A DNA stretch of 38,881 nt from a virus. Positions 30,593 through 37,628 of the stretch are shown here, piece by piece; position 1 is the first letter of the stretch, and every line of letters begins with the position of its first letter. The DNA lies in the IMG/VR virus record IMGVR_UViG_3300044529_000040, positions 1 through 38,881 of that record; one strand, given 5' to 3'. The position numbers were made by a program, and so were the translations under genes. The notes beneath the pieces are model-generated. The model did no database searches and had not been told where the DNA came from. It worked only from the letters and a program-made list of their open reading frames with translations.

Positions 30593-31497
30593 TGGTCGCC
30601 GTCAACCTGTCTCCCGACATCATCCAGCAATTCACCGACAACAGCGGCGCCCTGCTGAACGGCGGAAAACTGTTTGTCTATAACGCCGGAACCACCACCA
30701 AGGCCACGACCTACACCGATTCCACGGGATCGGTCGCGCAAACCAACCCCATCGTGCTTAACGCCAGAGGCGAGCCGCAGAACACCCTGGGCGCCTCGGT
30801 CGGCATCTGGCTCCCCCCCGGACAGTCCTACAAGTTCGTTCTGGCCCCGGCGAGCGATACGGACCCGCCGACCAATCCGTTCTGGACAGAAGACAACGTG
30901 CCCGGCGCCATCACGCCTACGCAGCAGATTTTTACGTCCGGTTCGGGCACATACACGAAGCCCGCTGGCGTCCTTTGGATTCGCGTTCGCTTGATCGGCG
31001 GCGGCGGCGGCGGAAGCGGCGCCGGAACGTCCCCGGGCACGGGCGGTACTGGCGGCAATACGACTTTCGGCACGTCTCTGCTGACCGGCTCCGGCGGCAG
31101 TCCTCCCGCCGGCGGCGCGGCCAGCGGCGGCAACGTCAACTTGACCGGCGGCGCTGGCGGCTATCCTGTCCCTGGGCTCACAAATGCACCGGGGGGAAGT
31201 GGGGGAAATGGCCCGTTTGGCGGTGCGGGCCAAGGTGTTTTCTCGGGTAATGCCGGCGAAGCGGCGGCCACCAACACCGGAAGCGGCGGCGGCGGCGGCG
31301 GGACAAGCACGGGAACCTCGCCGGGCGTCGGCGGCGGCGCAGGCGGTTATGTTGAAGCCATCATTAATTCGCCGTCGGCCACCTATTCCTATGCCGTAGG
31401 GGCCGGCGGAACGGCCGGAACGGCGGGCACTGGAGGGGCGGCCGGGGGCGCTGGCGGCTCGGGCCTGATCATCGTGGAAGAACATTATGGATATTAG
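30592..31497 (+). CDS. Tail fibre/adhesin with glycine-rich tip domain
   Basis: 301 aa. Residues 1-~110 read like a phage tailspike head-binding domain (LLNGGKLFVYNAGTTTKATT; ARGEPQNTLG). From ~115 the QIFTSGSGTYTKPAGVLWIR opening leads to a very Gly-rich domain (more than 40% Gly locally) ending LIIVEEHYGY. Such glycine-rich domains form polyglycine-II-like receptor-binding tips, as in T2/S16 gp38 adhesins. Likely the host-recognition protein; it follows the ejection genes and precedes lysis. Confidence 0.78.
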   Translation: MVAVNLSPDIIQQFTDNSGALLNGGKLFVYNAGTTTKATTYTDSTGSVAQTNPIVLNARGEPQNTLGASVGIWLPPGQSYKFVLAPASDTDPPTNPFWTEDNVPGAITPTQQIFTSGSGTYTKPAGVLWIRVRLIGGGGGGSGAGTSPGTGGTGGNTTFGTSLLTGSGGSPPAGGAASGGNVNLTGGAGGYPVPGLTNAPGGSGGNGPFGGAGQGVFSGNAGEAAATNTGSGGGGGGTSTGTSPGVGGGAGGYVEAIINSPSATYSYAVGAGGTAGTAGTGGAAGGAGGSGLIIVEEHYGY

Positions 31498-31512
31498 GGC
31501 CCGGAACAGACA

Positions 31513-31611
31513 ATGAGCAAGCGCACCATGGTCCTTTCCGCCATGTTTGCCGCCTTGGCCCTGCCCGCCATCGCCGCGCAGCAGCCGCTCGCGTCGCAGG
31601 CCGTGACCTAA
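31513..31611 (+). CDS. 32-aa signal-peptide micro-ORF sharing AAQQPLASQA
   Basis: ATG 31513 opens a 20-22-residue Sec-type signal (MSKRTMVLSAMFAALALPAI) that is followed by AAQQPLASQAVT and a stop. The same ten residues follow the signal peptide of the 125-aa protein at 8213, but the codons differ at many third positions. It may be a truncated paralog or a short secreted peptide. No SD is obvious. Confidence 0.5.
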   Translation: MSKRTMVLSAMFAALALPAIAAQQPLASQAVT

Positions 31612-31617
31612 GCTAGC

Positions 31618-32019
31618 ATGGCGCAAATCCTCCCCTGGGCTCAACTCGTCGGCCTCATGGTCACCGTGGTCATAGCCGCCATGGCCCTGCGCAACAGCCG
31701 TGGGGATTCGGCCTATCAGCAGGGCATCGACTCTGAGAAGAGGACACGGGACGGCGCGGCGCAATCCGCCCTCACCGTAGAACTGGCGCAGAAGTTCGAG
31801 CAGCTCGTGGGTGATATGAAGGCCGAGGCCGAGCGGTTCCGCGCCCATGACCGGGACTGCATCCGAGACAAGACACGCATGGCTGAACAGATCGGCCAGA
31901 ACACCGACAACCTGAAGGCGCTGACCCGCGTGGTCAATAACCTCGAACGGCGGGCCGGATATGTGGCGCGCGATGATGCTATCGCCGACACACGCGAAAA
32001 GCTGACGGGGAAGGCGTGA
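31618..32019 (+). CDS. N-terminal TM plus coiled-coil protein, spanin- or holin-like
   Basis: 133 aa. Residues ~4-25 are a transmembrane segment (PWAQLVGLMVTVVIAAMALR), followed by a charged, helical region (LTVELAQKFEQLVGDMKAEA; NTDNLKALTRVVNNLERRAG) that would face the periplasm. This fits an inner-membrane spanin, and the gene is immediately upstream of the lysozyme; no o-spanin lipoprotein is identified. Lysis role inferred by position. Confidence 0.62.
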   Translation: MAQILPWAQLVGLMVTVVIAAMALRNSRGDSAYQQGIDSEKRTRDGAAQSALTVELAQKFEQLVGDMKAEAERFRAHDRDCIRDKTRMAEQIGQNTDNLKALTRVVNNLERRAGYVARDDAIADTREKLTGKA

Positions 32020-32459
32020 TGGTCGATCCAATCCTGCAAGCCCAGATCGAACGTGACGAAGGCCTGAGCCTTACCGCCTATCCCGATCCGCTATCTGGCG
32101 GCGAGCCTTACACGGTGGGGTGGGGTTGCACAGGCCCCGACATAGGACCAACCACCGTCTGGACGCAGGAACAGGCTGTAGCGGCCCTGCAGGAGCGCCT
32201 GGAGGCCAACCAGACGGCATTGCTCACTGCGCTGCCCTGGGTTGCCCAACTGACCCCGCCGCGCCAGCGCGTGCTGTCCAACATGCAGTACAACATGGGC
32301 CTGAATGGCCTGCTCGGCTTCCGCCACATGCTGGCCGCCTGCCAAGCCGGTCAATATAGCCAAGCGGCTGAGCAGATGCTATCATCGCACTGGGCCAATC
32401 AGGTTCCGCAGCGCGCGACAAGGCTTGCCGAGCAGATGGAAAGCGGGGTTGATCAGTAA
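32019..32459 (+). CDS. Endolysin, GH24 (T4-type) lysozyme
   Basis: 146 aa from ATG 32019 (GTG 32016 also possible). The catalytic pattern of T4 lysozyme (E11, D20, T26) is seen as E14 in ERDEGLSLTAYPD, D23 and T32 in YTVGWG. It cleaves N-acetylmuramic acid to N-acetylglucosamine bonds in peptidoglycan. No signal peptide or anchor, so it needs a holin to reach the wall. The start overlaps the upstream stop as TGATG and the end overlaps the next gene as TAATG. Confidence 0.93.
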   Translation: MVDPILQAQIERDEGLSLTAYPDPLSGGEPYTVGWGCTGPDIGPTTVWTQEQAVAALQERLEANQTALLTALPWVAQLTPPRQRVLSNMQYNMGLNGLLGFRHMLAACQAGQYSQAAEQMLSSHWANQVPQRATRLAEQMESGVDQ

Positions 32460-32695
32460 TGCAGCTTCCTGACACCCGAGGCTGGGCGCTGCTGGGCCTG
32501 TTCCTGCTGACCACCTACCTGTTCACGCTGGTCGCAATTAATCCCAAGCTGGCCGATGTGCAGCTTTTCGGCGTGCTCGCGACGGCGGTTATCAGCGGCG
32601 GATTCGGCGGCGCCCTCGGATTTTTCTTCGGGTCCAGCAAAAGCGGCGCGGACAAGGACGCGACCATTGCGACCCAACTCGACAAGCAACCATGA
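32459..32695 (+). CDS. Putative class II holin, 78 aa
   Basis: Two transmembrane segments (about 9-29 WALLGLFLLTTYLFTLVAI and 37-60 FGVLATAVISGGFGGALGFF), a short loop and a charged C-terminal tail (SGADKDATIATQLDKQP). Directly follows the lysozyme. Size and topology fit a holin that releases the lysozyme. Other small membrane proteins in the genome are less well placed. Confidence 0.72.
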   Translation: MQLPDTRGWALLGLFLLTTYLFTLVAINPKLADVQLFGVLATAVISGGFGGALGFFFGSSKSGADKDATIATQLDKQP

Positions 32696-32961
32696 ACCCA
32701 ATCGCCATCTACGGCCTTCTCATAGCGATGGCCGCTGTTGTTAACATCCCCTTCCTGCTTACCCTCCTGACCAAAAGGACCAATCCCATGCCCGTCATCG
32801 CTTCCTTCCAGCCGCTCCTCGACGAACTCGCCGCCAATACCGCCGCCGCCGTGGCGCTCAAAACCCAACTGGCGAACACCCCCGCCGCTCAAGACCTGAC
32901 GGATACCCAGGCCGCGCTTCAAGCCGCGCTGGACGACCAGAAAACGGCGTTGGGGGCGTAA
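32692..32961 (+). CDS. Membrane-anchored small protein in lysis cassette, 89 aa
   Basis: One N-terminal hydrophobic segment (AIYGLLIAMAAVVNIPFLLT), then a helical Ala/Gln/Leu-rich region (LLDELAANTAAAVALKTQLA). ATG overlaps the holin stop (ATGA). Could be an antiholin or spanin component; an internal ATG at residue 33 (32788) would give a soluble form. Confidence 0.6.
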   Translation: MNPIAIYGLLIAMAAVVNIPFLLTLLTKRTNPMPVIASFQPLLDELAANTAAAVALKTQLANTPAAQDLTDTQAALQAALDDQKTALGA

Positions 32962-32962
32962 G

Positions 32963-33253
32963 ATGGGCAGCCTCCTCGCCCTAGGCTCAACGCTGTTCAC
33001 CCTTCTCGGCGACCTCCCCAAGGTCTTGCAGGCCATTCTCGGCCTCAAGAAATTGGTGATCGACGTGGAGGCCACTGGCGTTGATGGCCCTACGAAGCTT
33101 GCCAATGTCCTGAACGACTTTGAGGTCATGCTCAACGACATCAACCCGACGTGGGGCGGCGAGTTCGCTCCCATCGCCAAGGCCGTGGAGGATGCGGTCA
33201 ACCTGATCGTGGCGGACTTCAACCTGTTCAAGAACGCCGCGCCGACGAGTTAG
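32963..33253 (+). CDS. Last late gene, 96 aa, unknown
   Basis: A helical protein with an N-terminal hydrophobic stretch (LLALGSTLFTLLGDLPKVLQ) that may interact with membrane, then amphipathic helices. Unrecognised; similar proteins occur next to phage holins. Its TAG (33251-33253) overlaps the stop of the opposing gene by two bases. Confidence 0.65.
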   Translation: MGSLLALGSTLFTLLGDLPKVLQAILGLKKLVIDVEATGVDGPTKLANVLNDFEVMLNDINPTWGGEFAPIAKAVEDAVNLIVADFNLFKNAAPTS

Positions 33254-33504
33254 CGCATCGGGCGGTTGCTATTGGCCATGGGCGTAGCCCCCTCACGCGA
33301 GCGCTTTCGGGGCATTCCCAACCATGCGCCGCACTCGAACTCGTCTTCCTCGTCGTCAACGTCATATTCGTTGTCATCGTCGTAACCGGGCGGACGGTCG
33401 TCGCAGCAATCGCGAAGACCCGTGCACGTTCCCCCGATCCAAGCGCAGAACGGCCTGCCATCGTGATCAGCCGCGTCGGTCGGAGATTGCGGGTCGTGGC
33501 TCAT
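33250..33504 (-). CDS. Acidic Cys-containing protein at end of leftward operon, 84 aa
   Basis: Contains PFCAWIGGTCTGLRDCCDDR (four Cys) and then a highly acidic run (DDDNEYDVDDEEDEFECG), with a basic C-terminus. Perhaps a zinc-binding acidic mimic. Its stop TAA overlaps the stop of the converging late gene. Unrecognised. Confidence 0.6.
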   Translation of the reverse strand: MSHDPQSPTDAADHDGRPFCAWIGGTCTGLRDCCDDRPPGYDDDNEYDVDDEEDEFECGAWLGMPRKRSREGATPMANSNRPMR

Positions 33505-33507
33505 CCC

Positions 33508-33699
33508 CTACCCCTCCCCATGTAGCTGTAGGGCTGCGCGGGCGGCATGGAGCGCGACCGGCCCAAATCGGACGGATGAAAACTGGAAGTCGGGATCGGT
33601 GACGTGTTCTAGGGTGCCCTGGCAAAGCTCGACCTTGCCAGCCTCTTCCTGAAGCCACCCTAGGAAGGCGTCGCTGTCCCAGTAGATGATTTCCGTCAT
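33508..33699 (-). CDS. PIN-domain-like N-terminal fragment, 63 aa
   Basis: The N-terminus EIIYWDSDAFLGWLQEE resembles the start of PIN-domain nucleases (strand, then D, then helix), with D8 and D10 candidate acidic residues. The rest of a PIN domain (~90 more residues with further acidic sites) is missing; the last 30 residues look unrelated. It may be a truncated toxin or a different fold. ATG overlaps the stop of the upstream gene (ATGA). Confidence 0.45.
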   Translation of the reverse strand: MTEIIYWDSDAFLGWLQEEAGKVELCQGTLEHVTDPDFQFSSVRFGPVALHAARAALQLHGEG

Positions 33700-34328
33700 C
33701 CCACAGCCCGCAACAGCCCTCGGATATCGTCAATGGATGGAAGGTCTCTGTCATCGGGCAGCGGAGCTATGGCGGACGCCTCAATGCTGACTGGCGTCCC
33801 GTTGCGGCGGTAGTGTACGAGGCCCGCCACCTCGACCCGCTTGCGAAAATTCCCGAAGGCTTCGGCGAGCATGTCCTCTGGCACGTAGCATTTGACCGTG
33901 ATCCTAAGGGCGGCGTCCCTCACCCGTAATTCAAGACCGCCCTGATCTTGTATCGCCTCTAGACGCCCCTCAACCGTCCCGTAGTCCTTGTAATCGACCC
34001 TAAAATCCTCGCGGATGGTCTCCTGCGCCTGCTCCATATCCCCAGACACAGCCTCCAGATCAGCCCTGGCCTGAGCCTCTCTGGCCTGAGCCTCTCTGGC
34101 CTGAACCTCTCTGGCCTGAACCTCTCTGGCCTGAACCTCTCTGGCGCGAGAGGAGTCGGGGTCGGGGTCAGCGGCGCGGGTGTTCCATGCGGCGAGCAGG
34201 AGTCGAACATCTGCGCAGGCCACCAATGCTTGGTCGCGATTAAAGCGCTCGCCCGGTTGCGTGTGAACGGCTGGGTTGTCGGTCGCGTATTTCAACCGCT
34301 CAATCGCCCTAATCAGTTCATCCGACAT
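33696..34328 (-). CDS. Mosaic protein: phage N-terminus, AREVQ repeats, C-terminal OB-like domain
   Basis: AGGAG upstream fixes ATG 34328 (210 aa), though the frame runs to 34538. Residues 1-55 are a phage-like small helical unit (ELIRAIERLKYATDNPAVHT); 62-86 are five tandem pentads (AREVQ x3, AREAQ x2) that would continue as a charged coiled coil; residues ~112-210 (TVEGRLEAIQDQGGLELRVR; GLVHYRRNGTPVSIEASAIA) are a beta-rich domain. The downstream coupled ORF is PIN-like, a layout that recalls a toxin with its partner. Confidence 0.65.
   Translation of the reverse strand: MSDELIRAIERLKYATDNPAVHTQPGERFNRDQALVACADVRLLLAAWNTRAADPDPDSSRAREVQAREVQAREVQAREAQAREAQARADLEAVSGDMEQAQETIREDFRVDYKDYGTVEGRLEAIQDQGGLELRVRDAALRITVKCYVPEDMLAEAFGNFRKRVEVAGLVHYRRNGTPVSIEASAIAPLPDDRDLPSIDDIRGLLRAVG
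34071..34145. repeat. 15-bp tandem repeat (AREVQ/AREAQ)
   Basis: Five copies of a 15-bp unit, on the plus strand ctctctggcctgaac with a single a/g change between versions. Unit length equals that of the pentapeptide array at 2425-2739, but the sequence is unrelated. Confidence 0.9.
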
Positions 34329-34485
34329 GGTTAGCTCCTGGGGGTTGGGAAACAGGCCGCAGCCCGGCGCGTTTTGCCTGCTGCCACAGTATTTCTTCCA
34401 TGGTCTCTGGGTTGCGGTGCAGGCGGCACAGATCAAGCGACCCCCACCGGGCCAGCTCGCGGCAAGCACGACAGTGACGCTGCAT
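34318..34485 (-). CDS. 55-aa zinc-finger-like protein
   Basis: ATG 34485 with a GGGG element. Contains HCRACRELARWGSLDLCRLH: C5-x2-C8 ... C20-x2-H23, a probable zinc site. Its TGA lies within the start of the next gene. Short but the Cys/His spacing and the overlap favour translation. Confidence 0.6.
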   Translation of the reverse strand: MQRHCRACRELARWGSLDLCRLHRNPETMEEILWQQAKRAGLRPVSQPPGANHVG

Positions 34486-34488
34486 CCC

Positions 34489-34917
34489 CTACGCCCCCGT
34501 CTCTTTCGGTGAGGGGGAGAGGGCGCGGGCGCATACATCGGTCATGGCGAGGTTAGTTTCGGCTTTTCTATCACCGTCTTCCGTGTGTTTTGCAGTGTGC
34601 TGGCTGGCGTAAAAGGCAAACTGTTGGCGACACTGTTCAAGCGCCGCGTCCTTCCGCTCTATCTCGGATTGGAGGGCGGAGAGTTGGGCTTGGAGGGAGT
34701 CGGCGCGGGCTATACTGTTTGGAACGTCTGCTGGTGTGGGAAAGTCGTAAGGCTTACCAGCAGCCAGCATGTCATGCGCCGCCATCCATTTATGGGCGAG
34801 CATGGACACTTCAACATTGCGATCCCGCGCCTCCGCCAGTTCACGCTCTGCCTCGGCGTTCAACTCTTTAGCCAAGCGGGCGAGGGTGGAGGCTCTGTTA
34901 TCGGGGGATGGGGTCAT
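34489..34917 (-). CDS. Coiled-coil protein, 142 aa
   Basis: ATG 34917 is chosen because it overlaps the preceding stop (ATGA); 34944 is open upstream. Two helical coiled-coil sections are seen (ARLAKELNAEAERELAEARD and SLQAQLSALQSEIERKDAAL). No catalytic motif. Unrecognised phage protein. Confidence 0.7.
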   Translation of the reverse strand: MTPSPDNRASTLARLAKELNAEAERELAEARDRNVEVSMLAHKWMAAHDMLAAGKPYDFPTPADVPNSIARADSLQAQLSALQSEIERKDAALEQCRQQFAFYASQHTAKHTEDGDRKAETNLAMTDVCARALSPSPKETGA

Positions 34918-35105
34918 CGTTTGCGACCCTTCTCGATCAGCCAAAGTCCAAGGCCGGTCAGGAAATTGGCGTATTCAATCGAGCCGTCATCGTGCTCGAT
35001 CAGCCATCCGTCTGTCTTTTTCCTGGCGCGGAAAGCGAGATATCCCTTACGGTGAGCCATACGCGGTTCCTTGAGGTCGTTGCTGCTGATGGAGTAACCG
35101 CTCAT
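34914..35105 (-). CDS. Hypothetical protein, 63 aa
   Basis: Start could be ATG 35105 or ATG 35060 (AGGA with 7-nt spacing). Basic N-terminus (AHRKGYLAFRARKKTDGWLI) and a GLGLWLIEKGRKR end. Small beta-rich protein likely. Unrecognised. Confidence 0.6.
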   Translation of the reverse strand: MSGYSISSNDLKEPRMAHRKGYLAFRARKKTDGWLIEHDDGSIEYANFLTGLGLWLIEKGRKR

Positions 35106-35154
35106 TCCCCATTCCCCTCAGATAGAAGGGCGCGGGGGGAGGTGGAGTGGGTTG

Positions 35155-35421
35155 TCATAGTGTTTGCCTTCCCACGAAACCTATGGCTTTCCCGTCGAAC
35201 TCCTCATCGCCGACCATGAAGGGCAGATTGGCGTTGCTTCCGTCGATGGCCATGGTTGGATGAGCTGGCGTGCAGCCGAACGGCATTCCTCGGAACCGAG
35301 CGATCCCGTCGCAGTTCAGGCAGCGCCCGGTGACCTCGGCATATTTGATGTTAGTGTCCGTCATACGCGCGACGGCTATGTGGAATGAAAATTCCAGGTG
35401 CGGGCATTGTGTCTCGCTCAC
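35155..35421 (-). CDS. Conserved phage protein with CxxC, 88 aa
   Basis: GTG 35421 is chosen because it overlaps the preceding stop (GTGA), giving ETQCPHLEFSFHIAVARM at the start; the upstream extension to 35853 overlaps two real genes. A zinc-ribbon-like GRCLNCDGIARFRG is followed by a Gly/Asp-rich end. I recall similar short proteins in other phages of high-GC hosts, unchecked. Function unknown. Confidence 0.68.
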   Translation of the reverse strand: MSETQCPHLEFSFHIAVARMTDTNIKYAEVTGRCLNCDGIARFRGMPFGCTPAHPTMAIDGSNANLPFMVGDEEFDGKAIGFVGRQTL

Positions 35422-35621
35422 GCCCCACCCGCCGCAACCCGAGCGCGGGCGTCGTTTATTCGCCGCCACTTTGATTCCAACGCGATGCGCCGCCTGCATG
35501 TTTTGCAACGCCAGCCCGCTTTGCCTATGTGCTGCAAATTTTCTTCCGTAAGAGCGTGACCCATCAAGCAGGTCTTCACGGGCAGCCGCTCTATCTCGTC
35601 CAAGGGGAGGGGTGTGGTCAT
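35418..35621 (-). CDS. Small zinc-ribbon-like protein, 67 aa
   Basis: ATG 35621 overlaps the preceding stop (ATGA). Contains CLMGHAL and WRCKTCRRRIALESKWRR: C-x2-GH ... C-x2-C, common in HNH-associated and small DNA-binding proteins, but without an HNH core. May bind nucleic acid. Confidence 0.66.
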   Translation of the reverse strand: MTTPLPLDEIERLPVKTCLMGHALTEENLQHIGKAGWRCKTCRRRIALESKWRRINDARARVAAGGA

Positions 35622-36088
35622 GTCGCGACCAGTTGCTGAGCAAGGGCAGCAACCTCGCGCTCGACATAGGCGATGTCTCGGTACTGCTCGTCGTGGAAAA
35701 GGCCAAATCCCCGGTCTCGCGAAAAGGCCGGGCAAAGGTCCCCAGAATGCGCGCAATCGAACCCAAACCACCAAACATCGTCTGGCTTTCCGGGCTCGGG
35801 AATATGGCAAATGCCTTGTGATGGGTCAGCGGAGTCCTGACAGCCAGACGCAAAAGTCAGGCCCCCGTGAGCTTCAATACCAGCTTTGGAATAGGCGTCG
35901 TCATAATCCACCTTGTATAGCGGATGGGCCGAATCGACGCCGACATATCCGCAAAGTGCGCCGCTTGGACCGCGCACAATAAGGCACGGCAGGCCGGTCT
36001 TTTCGTCCGTCCACTGCCTCTTGTCGGGCTCAGATTGCCAAGGCCCGTCGTCCCAATCGGACTTATCAATCGTGCTGTACTCGATCAT
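35618..36088 (-). CDS. Conserved hypothetical protein, 156 aa
   Basis: ATG 36088 overlaps the preceding stop. The pattern GYVGVDSAHPLYKVDYDDAY, EAHGGLTFASGC and DVWWFGFDCAHSGDLCPAF is well marked and I recall it from many phage and bacterial proteins of unknown role. Conserved His, Cys and Asp suggest a metal site. Cytoplasmic. No function claimed. Confidence 0.75.
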   Translation of the reverse strand: MIEYSTIDKSDWDDGPWQSEPDKRQWTDEKTGLPCLIVRGPSGALCGYVGVDSAHPLYKVDYDDAYSKAGIEAHGGLTFASGCQDSADPSQGICHIPEPGKPDDVWWFGFDCAHSGDLCPAFSRDRGFGLFHDEQYRDIAYVEREVAALAQQLVAT

Positions 36089-36171
36089 CTCACAAACCTT
36101 TCAAAACCAGTGCAATACCCAAGCGCGGAGGCGATCAGGAGGAGTAGGGCTAGGGGGCGGAGGAGGGTCAC
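36085..36171 (-). CDS. 28-aa hydrophobic micro-protein
   Basis: GTG 36171 overlaps the HNH stop (GTGA) and its TGA overlaps the next ATG (ATGA). The peptide is mainly one hydrophobic helix (RPLALLLLIASALGYCTGFE). Overlaps at both ends are the reason for calling it. Confidence 0.5.
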   Translation of the reverse strand: MTLLRPLALLLLIASALGYCTGFERFVR

Positions 36172-36590
36172 AGCCGCCTCATGGGAACATGCTGGTTTGG
36201 GAAGCCTGCGCTTTGCAGCCGTGACGGCTCGCGGCATTGCTCGGCCTTTTTGCGAAGGCGCCGGGCCTTGGCGATCATCCGCACATCGAGGTCGGTTTTT
36301 TGCCTGTGGTGGCTGACACAGAGGGCCTGTAGGTTCTCGTCGCCGTCCGATCCGCCAAGCTCCAGCGGGATCAGGTGATCGATCTCCAGCCCTTTAGCCT
36401 CATCGCACCCCGGATAGGCGCAGGCGTGGCCGTGGGCGGCGAGGATGCGCTCGCGCCTCGCCTTGGTCATCCCGGCGCGTGGTGTGGCGTCCTGAGCCGC
36501 CCTGGCGGGTTTGGCGGGTGCGCGGGCCTGGCGCTTGATCTTGCGGGCTGCGGCCAGGGTGGCGCGTTCGGCGGCGGTGTGTCGGATCAT
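36168..36590 (-). CDS. HNH endonuclease (McrA-like)
   Basis: 140 aa. Basic N-terminal ~45 residues, then CAYPGCDEAKGLEIDHLIPL, GGSDGDENLQALCVSHHRQK: a complete HNH with zinc-type Cys pair, DH, N and HH. Such genes often lie near phage packaging or recombination genes and can act as nicking or homing enzymes. Both ends overlap neighbours. Confidence 0.85.
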   Translation of the reverse strand: MIRHTAAERATLAAARKIKRQARAPAKPARAAQDATPRAGMTKARRERILAAHGHACAYPGCDEAKGLEIDHLIPLELGGSDGDENLQALCVSHHRQKTDLDVRMIAKARRLRKKAEQCREPSRLQSAGFPNQHVPMRRL

Positions 36591-36835
36591 GCGCCGACCC
36601 CCTTACAAACGTCGCATCGGCGCTCGCATTCGTCGCAGCCGCCTTCCGGGTCGATGCAGGCGTATTCCTCGAAGCAACTGTAGATGACGCCCTCGCCACC
36701 GCAGTTCCAGCACTCGGCCTGATCGTCGAAGTCGTAGTCCTCAAGTGCTGGTCCGGGGTCTTGGCCCTCAGCGCGAAGCTTCTCTGCGTCCGCTTCAAGT
36801 GCGGCGTTCATGTCTGTGTCGGTGCTATGGGTCAT
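36587..36835 (-). CDS. Zinc-ribbon protein, 82 aa
   Basis: N-terminal acidic helical region, then four CxxC-like sites: CWNCGGEG, SCFEEYAC, GGCDECERRCDVCKG. The CxxCxGxG character resembles the DnaJ central zinc domain. No J-domain. May bind a metal and serve in protein or nucleic-acid contact. Confidence 0.7.
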   Translation of the reverse strand: MTHSTDTDMNAALEADAEKLRAEGQDPGPALEDYDFDDQAECWNCGGEGVIYSCFEEYACIDPEGGCDECERRCDVCKGVGA

Positions 36836-37119
36836 GCCACCCTCCGCCGCTGCGCATCTATCAAGGCGTTATCGCAATCCGCGACTCCCACCCCCGTCAG
36901 CCTGTATCCAACGCCCGGTTCATTGCGCACCGCTCCAGGGTCCATAGCGGCCCGGATGGCTTTCAGGTGATGCTCAAGGCCTGAGACGGTGACAGGGCCG
37001 ACTGACGCGAGCTGCGCGGGCGTCACCACGTCGCCACGGGCTTCGTAGAGCATCGTGACCATACGGGCGCGGGTGCGGGTGAGGGCGAACCATTCGAGGA
37101 ATATGGCGGGGGTGTTCAT
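36832..37119 (-). CDS. Winged-helix DNA-binding protein (OmpR C-terminal type), 95 aa
   Basis: Pattern LYEARGDVVTPAQLASVGPV, VSGLEHHLKAIRAAM, then NEPGVGYRLTGVG matches a trans_reg_C winged helix with its GxGYRL wing. No receiver domain, so it is a free-standing regulator. Possible role in controlling the leftward operon or the host. ATG overlaps the upstream stop. Confidence 0.75.
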   Translation of the reverse strand: MNTPAIFLEWFALTRTRARMVTMLYEARGDVVTPAQLASVGPVTVSGLEHHLKAIRAAMDPGAVRNEPGVGYRLTGVGVADCDNALIDAQRRRVA

Positions 37120-37628
37120 GCGGCTTCCGTTTTCGGAATGGCGGCGACGGGCGTTCCGAGCAGATCGGCCAGGACGTTCAAGACCGCTTCCTTGCTGGCC
37201 TGAAATTCCTGCTTTCCCATGGCCCTGACCGACTGACTCTTGGCCGTGTAGACGATCACCACGGCCTCGCGGACGATCACCACGGCATAGTCATCCATGG
37301 GCTTGATAAAGGCCGCGACACGCTTGGCCTCGGCTTTGCTGGCGCAGACCACGGATCGTTCGTCGCGGAAGCCCGCTTTCACGAGCGCCCAGCGCCGCAA
37401 ATGGTCTGGCGAACCAAATCGCTCTGATTGCTCGTCCGGCAGACTCAGCCAGCACTCACGAACCGCCGCGAAATAATGACGATGTGAGGGAGGAGAGCGC
37501 CCCTGGACCGGAGCGAGATCGACAATTTCTCCCGCGCCATAGTGCTCTCGCGCGCGCTTCGCGAAGCTCGGAACGGGCGTGAACGTAATGCCGTCAAACA
37601 TCATGGGAATGGCCGGGGCTTCGGTCAT
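37116..37628 (-). CDS. Conserved phage early protein, 170 aa
   Basis: The pattern SHRHYFAAVRECWLSLPDEQ, DHLRRWALVKAGF and TAKSQSVRAMGKQEFQASKE is characteristic of a family that I recall from recombination regions of phages with unclear function. It has mixed alpha/beta character with conserved Arg/Lys. Adjacent to nuclease genes, so a role in DNA processing is possible. Confidence 0.72.
   Translation of the reverse strand: MTEAPAIPMMFDGITFTPVPSFAKRAREHYGAGEIVDLAPVQGRSPPSHRHYFAAVRECWLSLPDEQSERFGSPDHLRRWALVKAGFRDERSVVCASKAEAKRVAAFIKPMDDYAVVIVREAVVIVYTAKSQSVRAMGKQEFQASKEAVLNVLADLLGTPVAAIPKTEAA

Noticed and set aside
30589-32031. 480-aa minus-strand ORF over the tail fibre and lysis genes
   Set aside because: Spans three real rightward genes and has no recognisable domain; its length comes from the glycine-rich repeats.
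35422-35853. N-terminal extension of the 88-aa CxxC protein
   Set aside because: It would overlap two real genes on the same strand; GTG 35421 has the usual 4-bp overlap.
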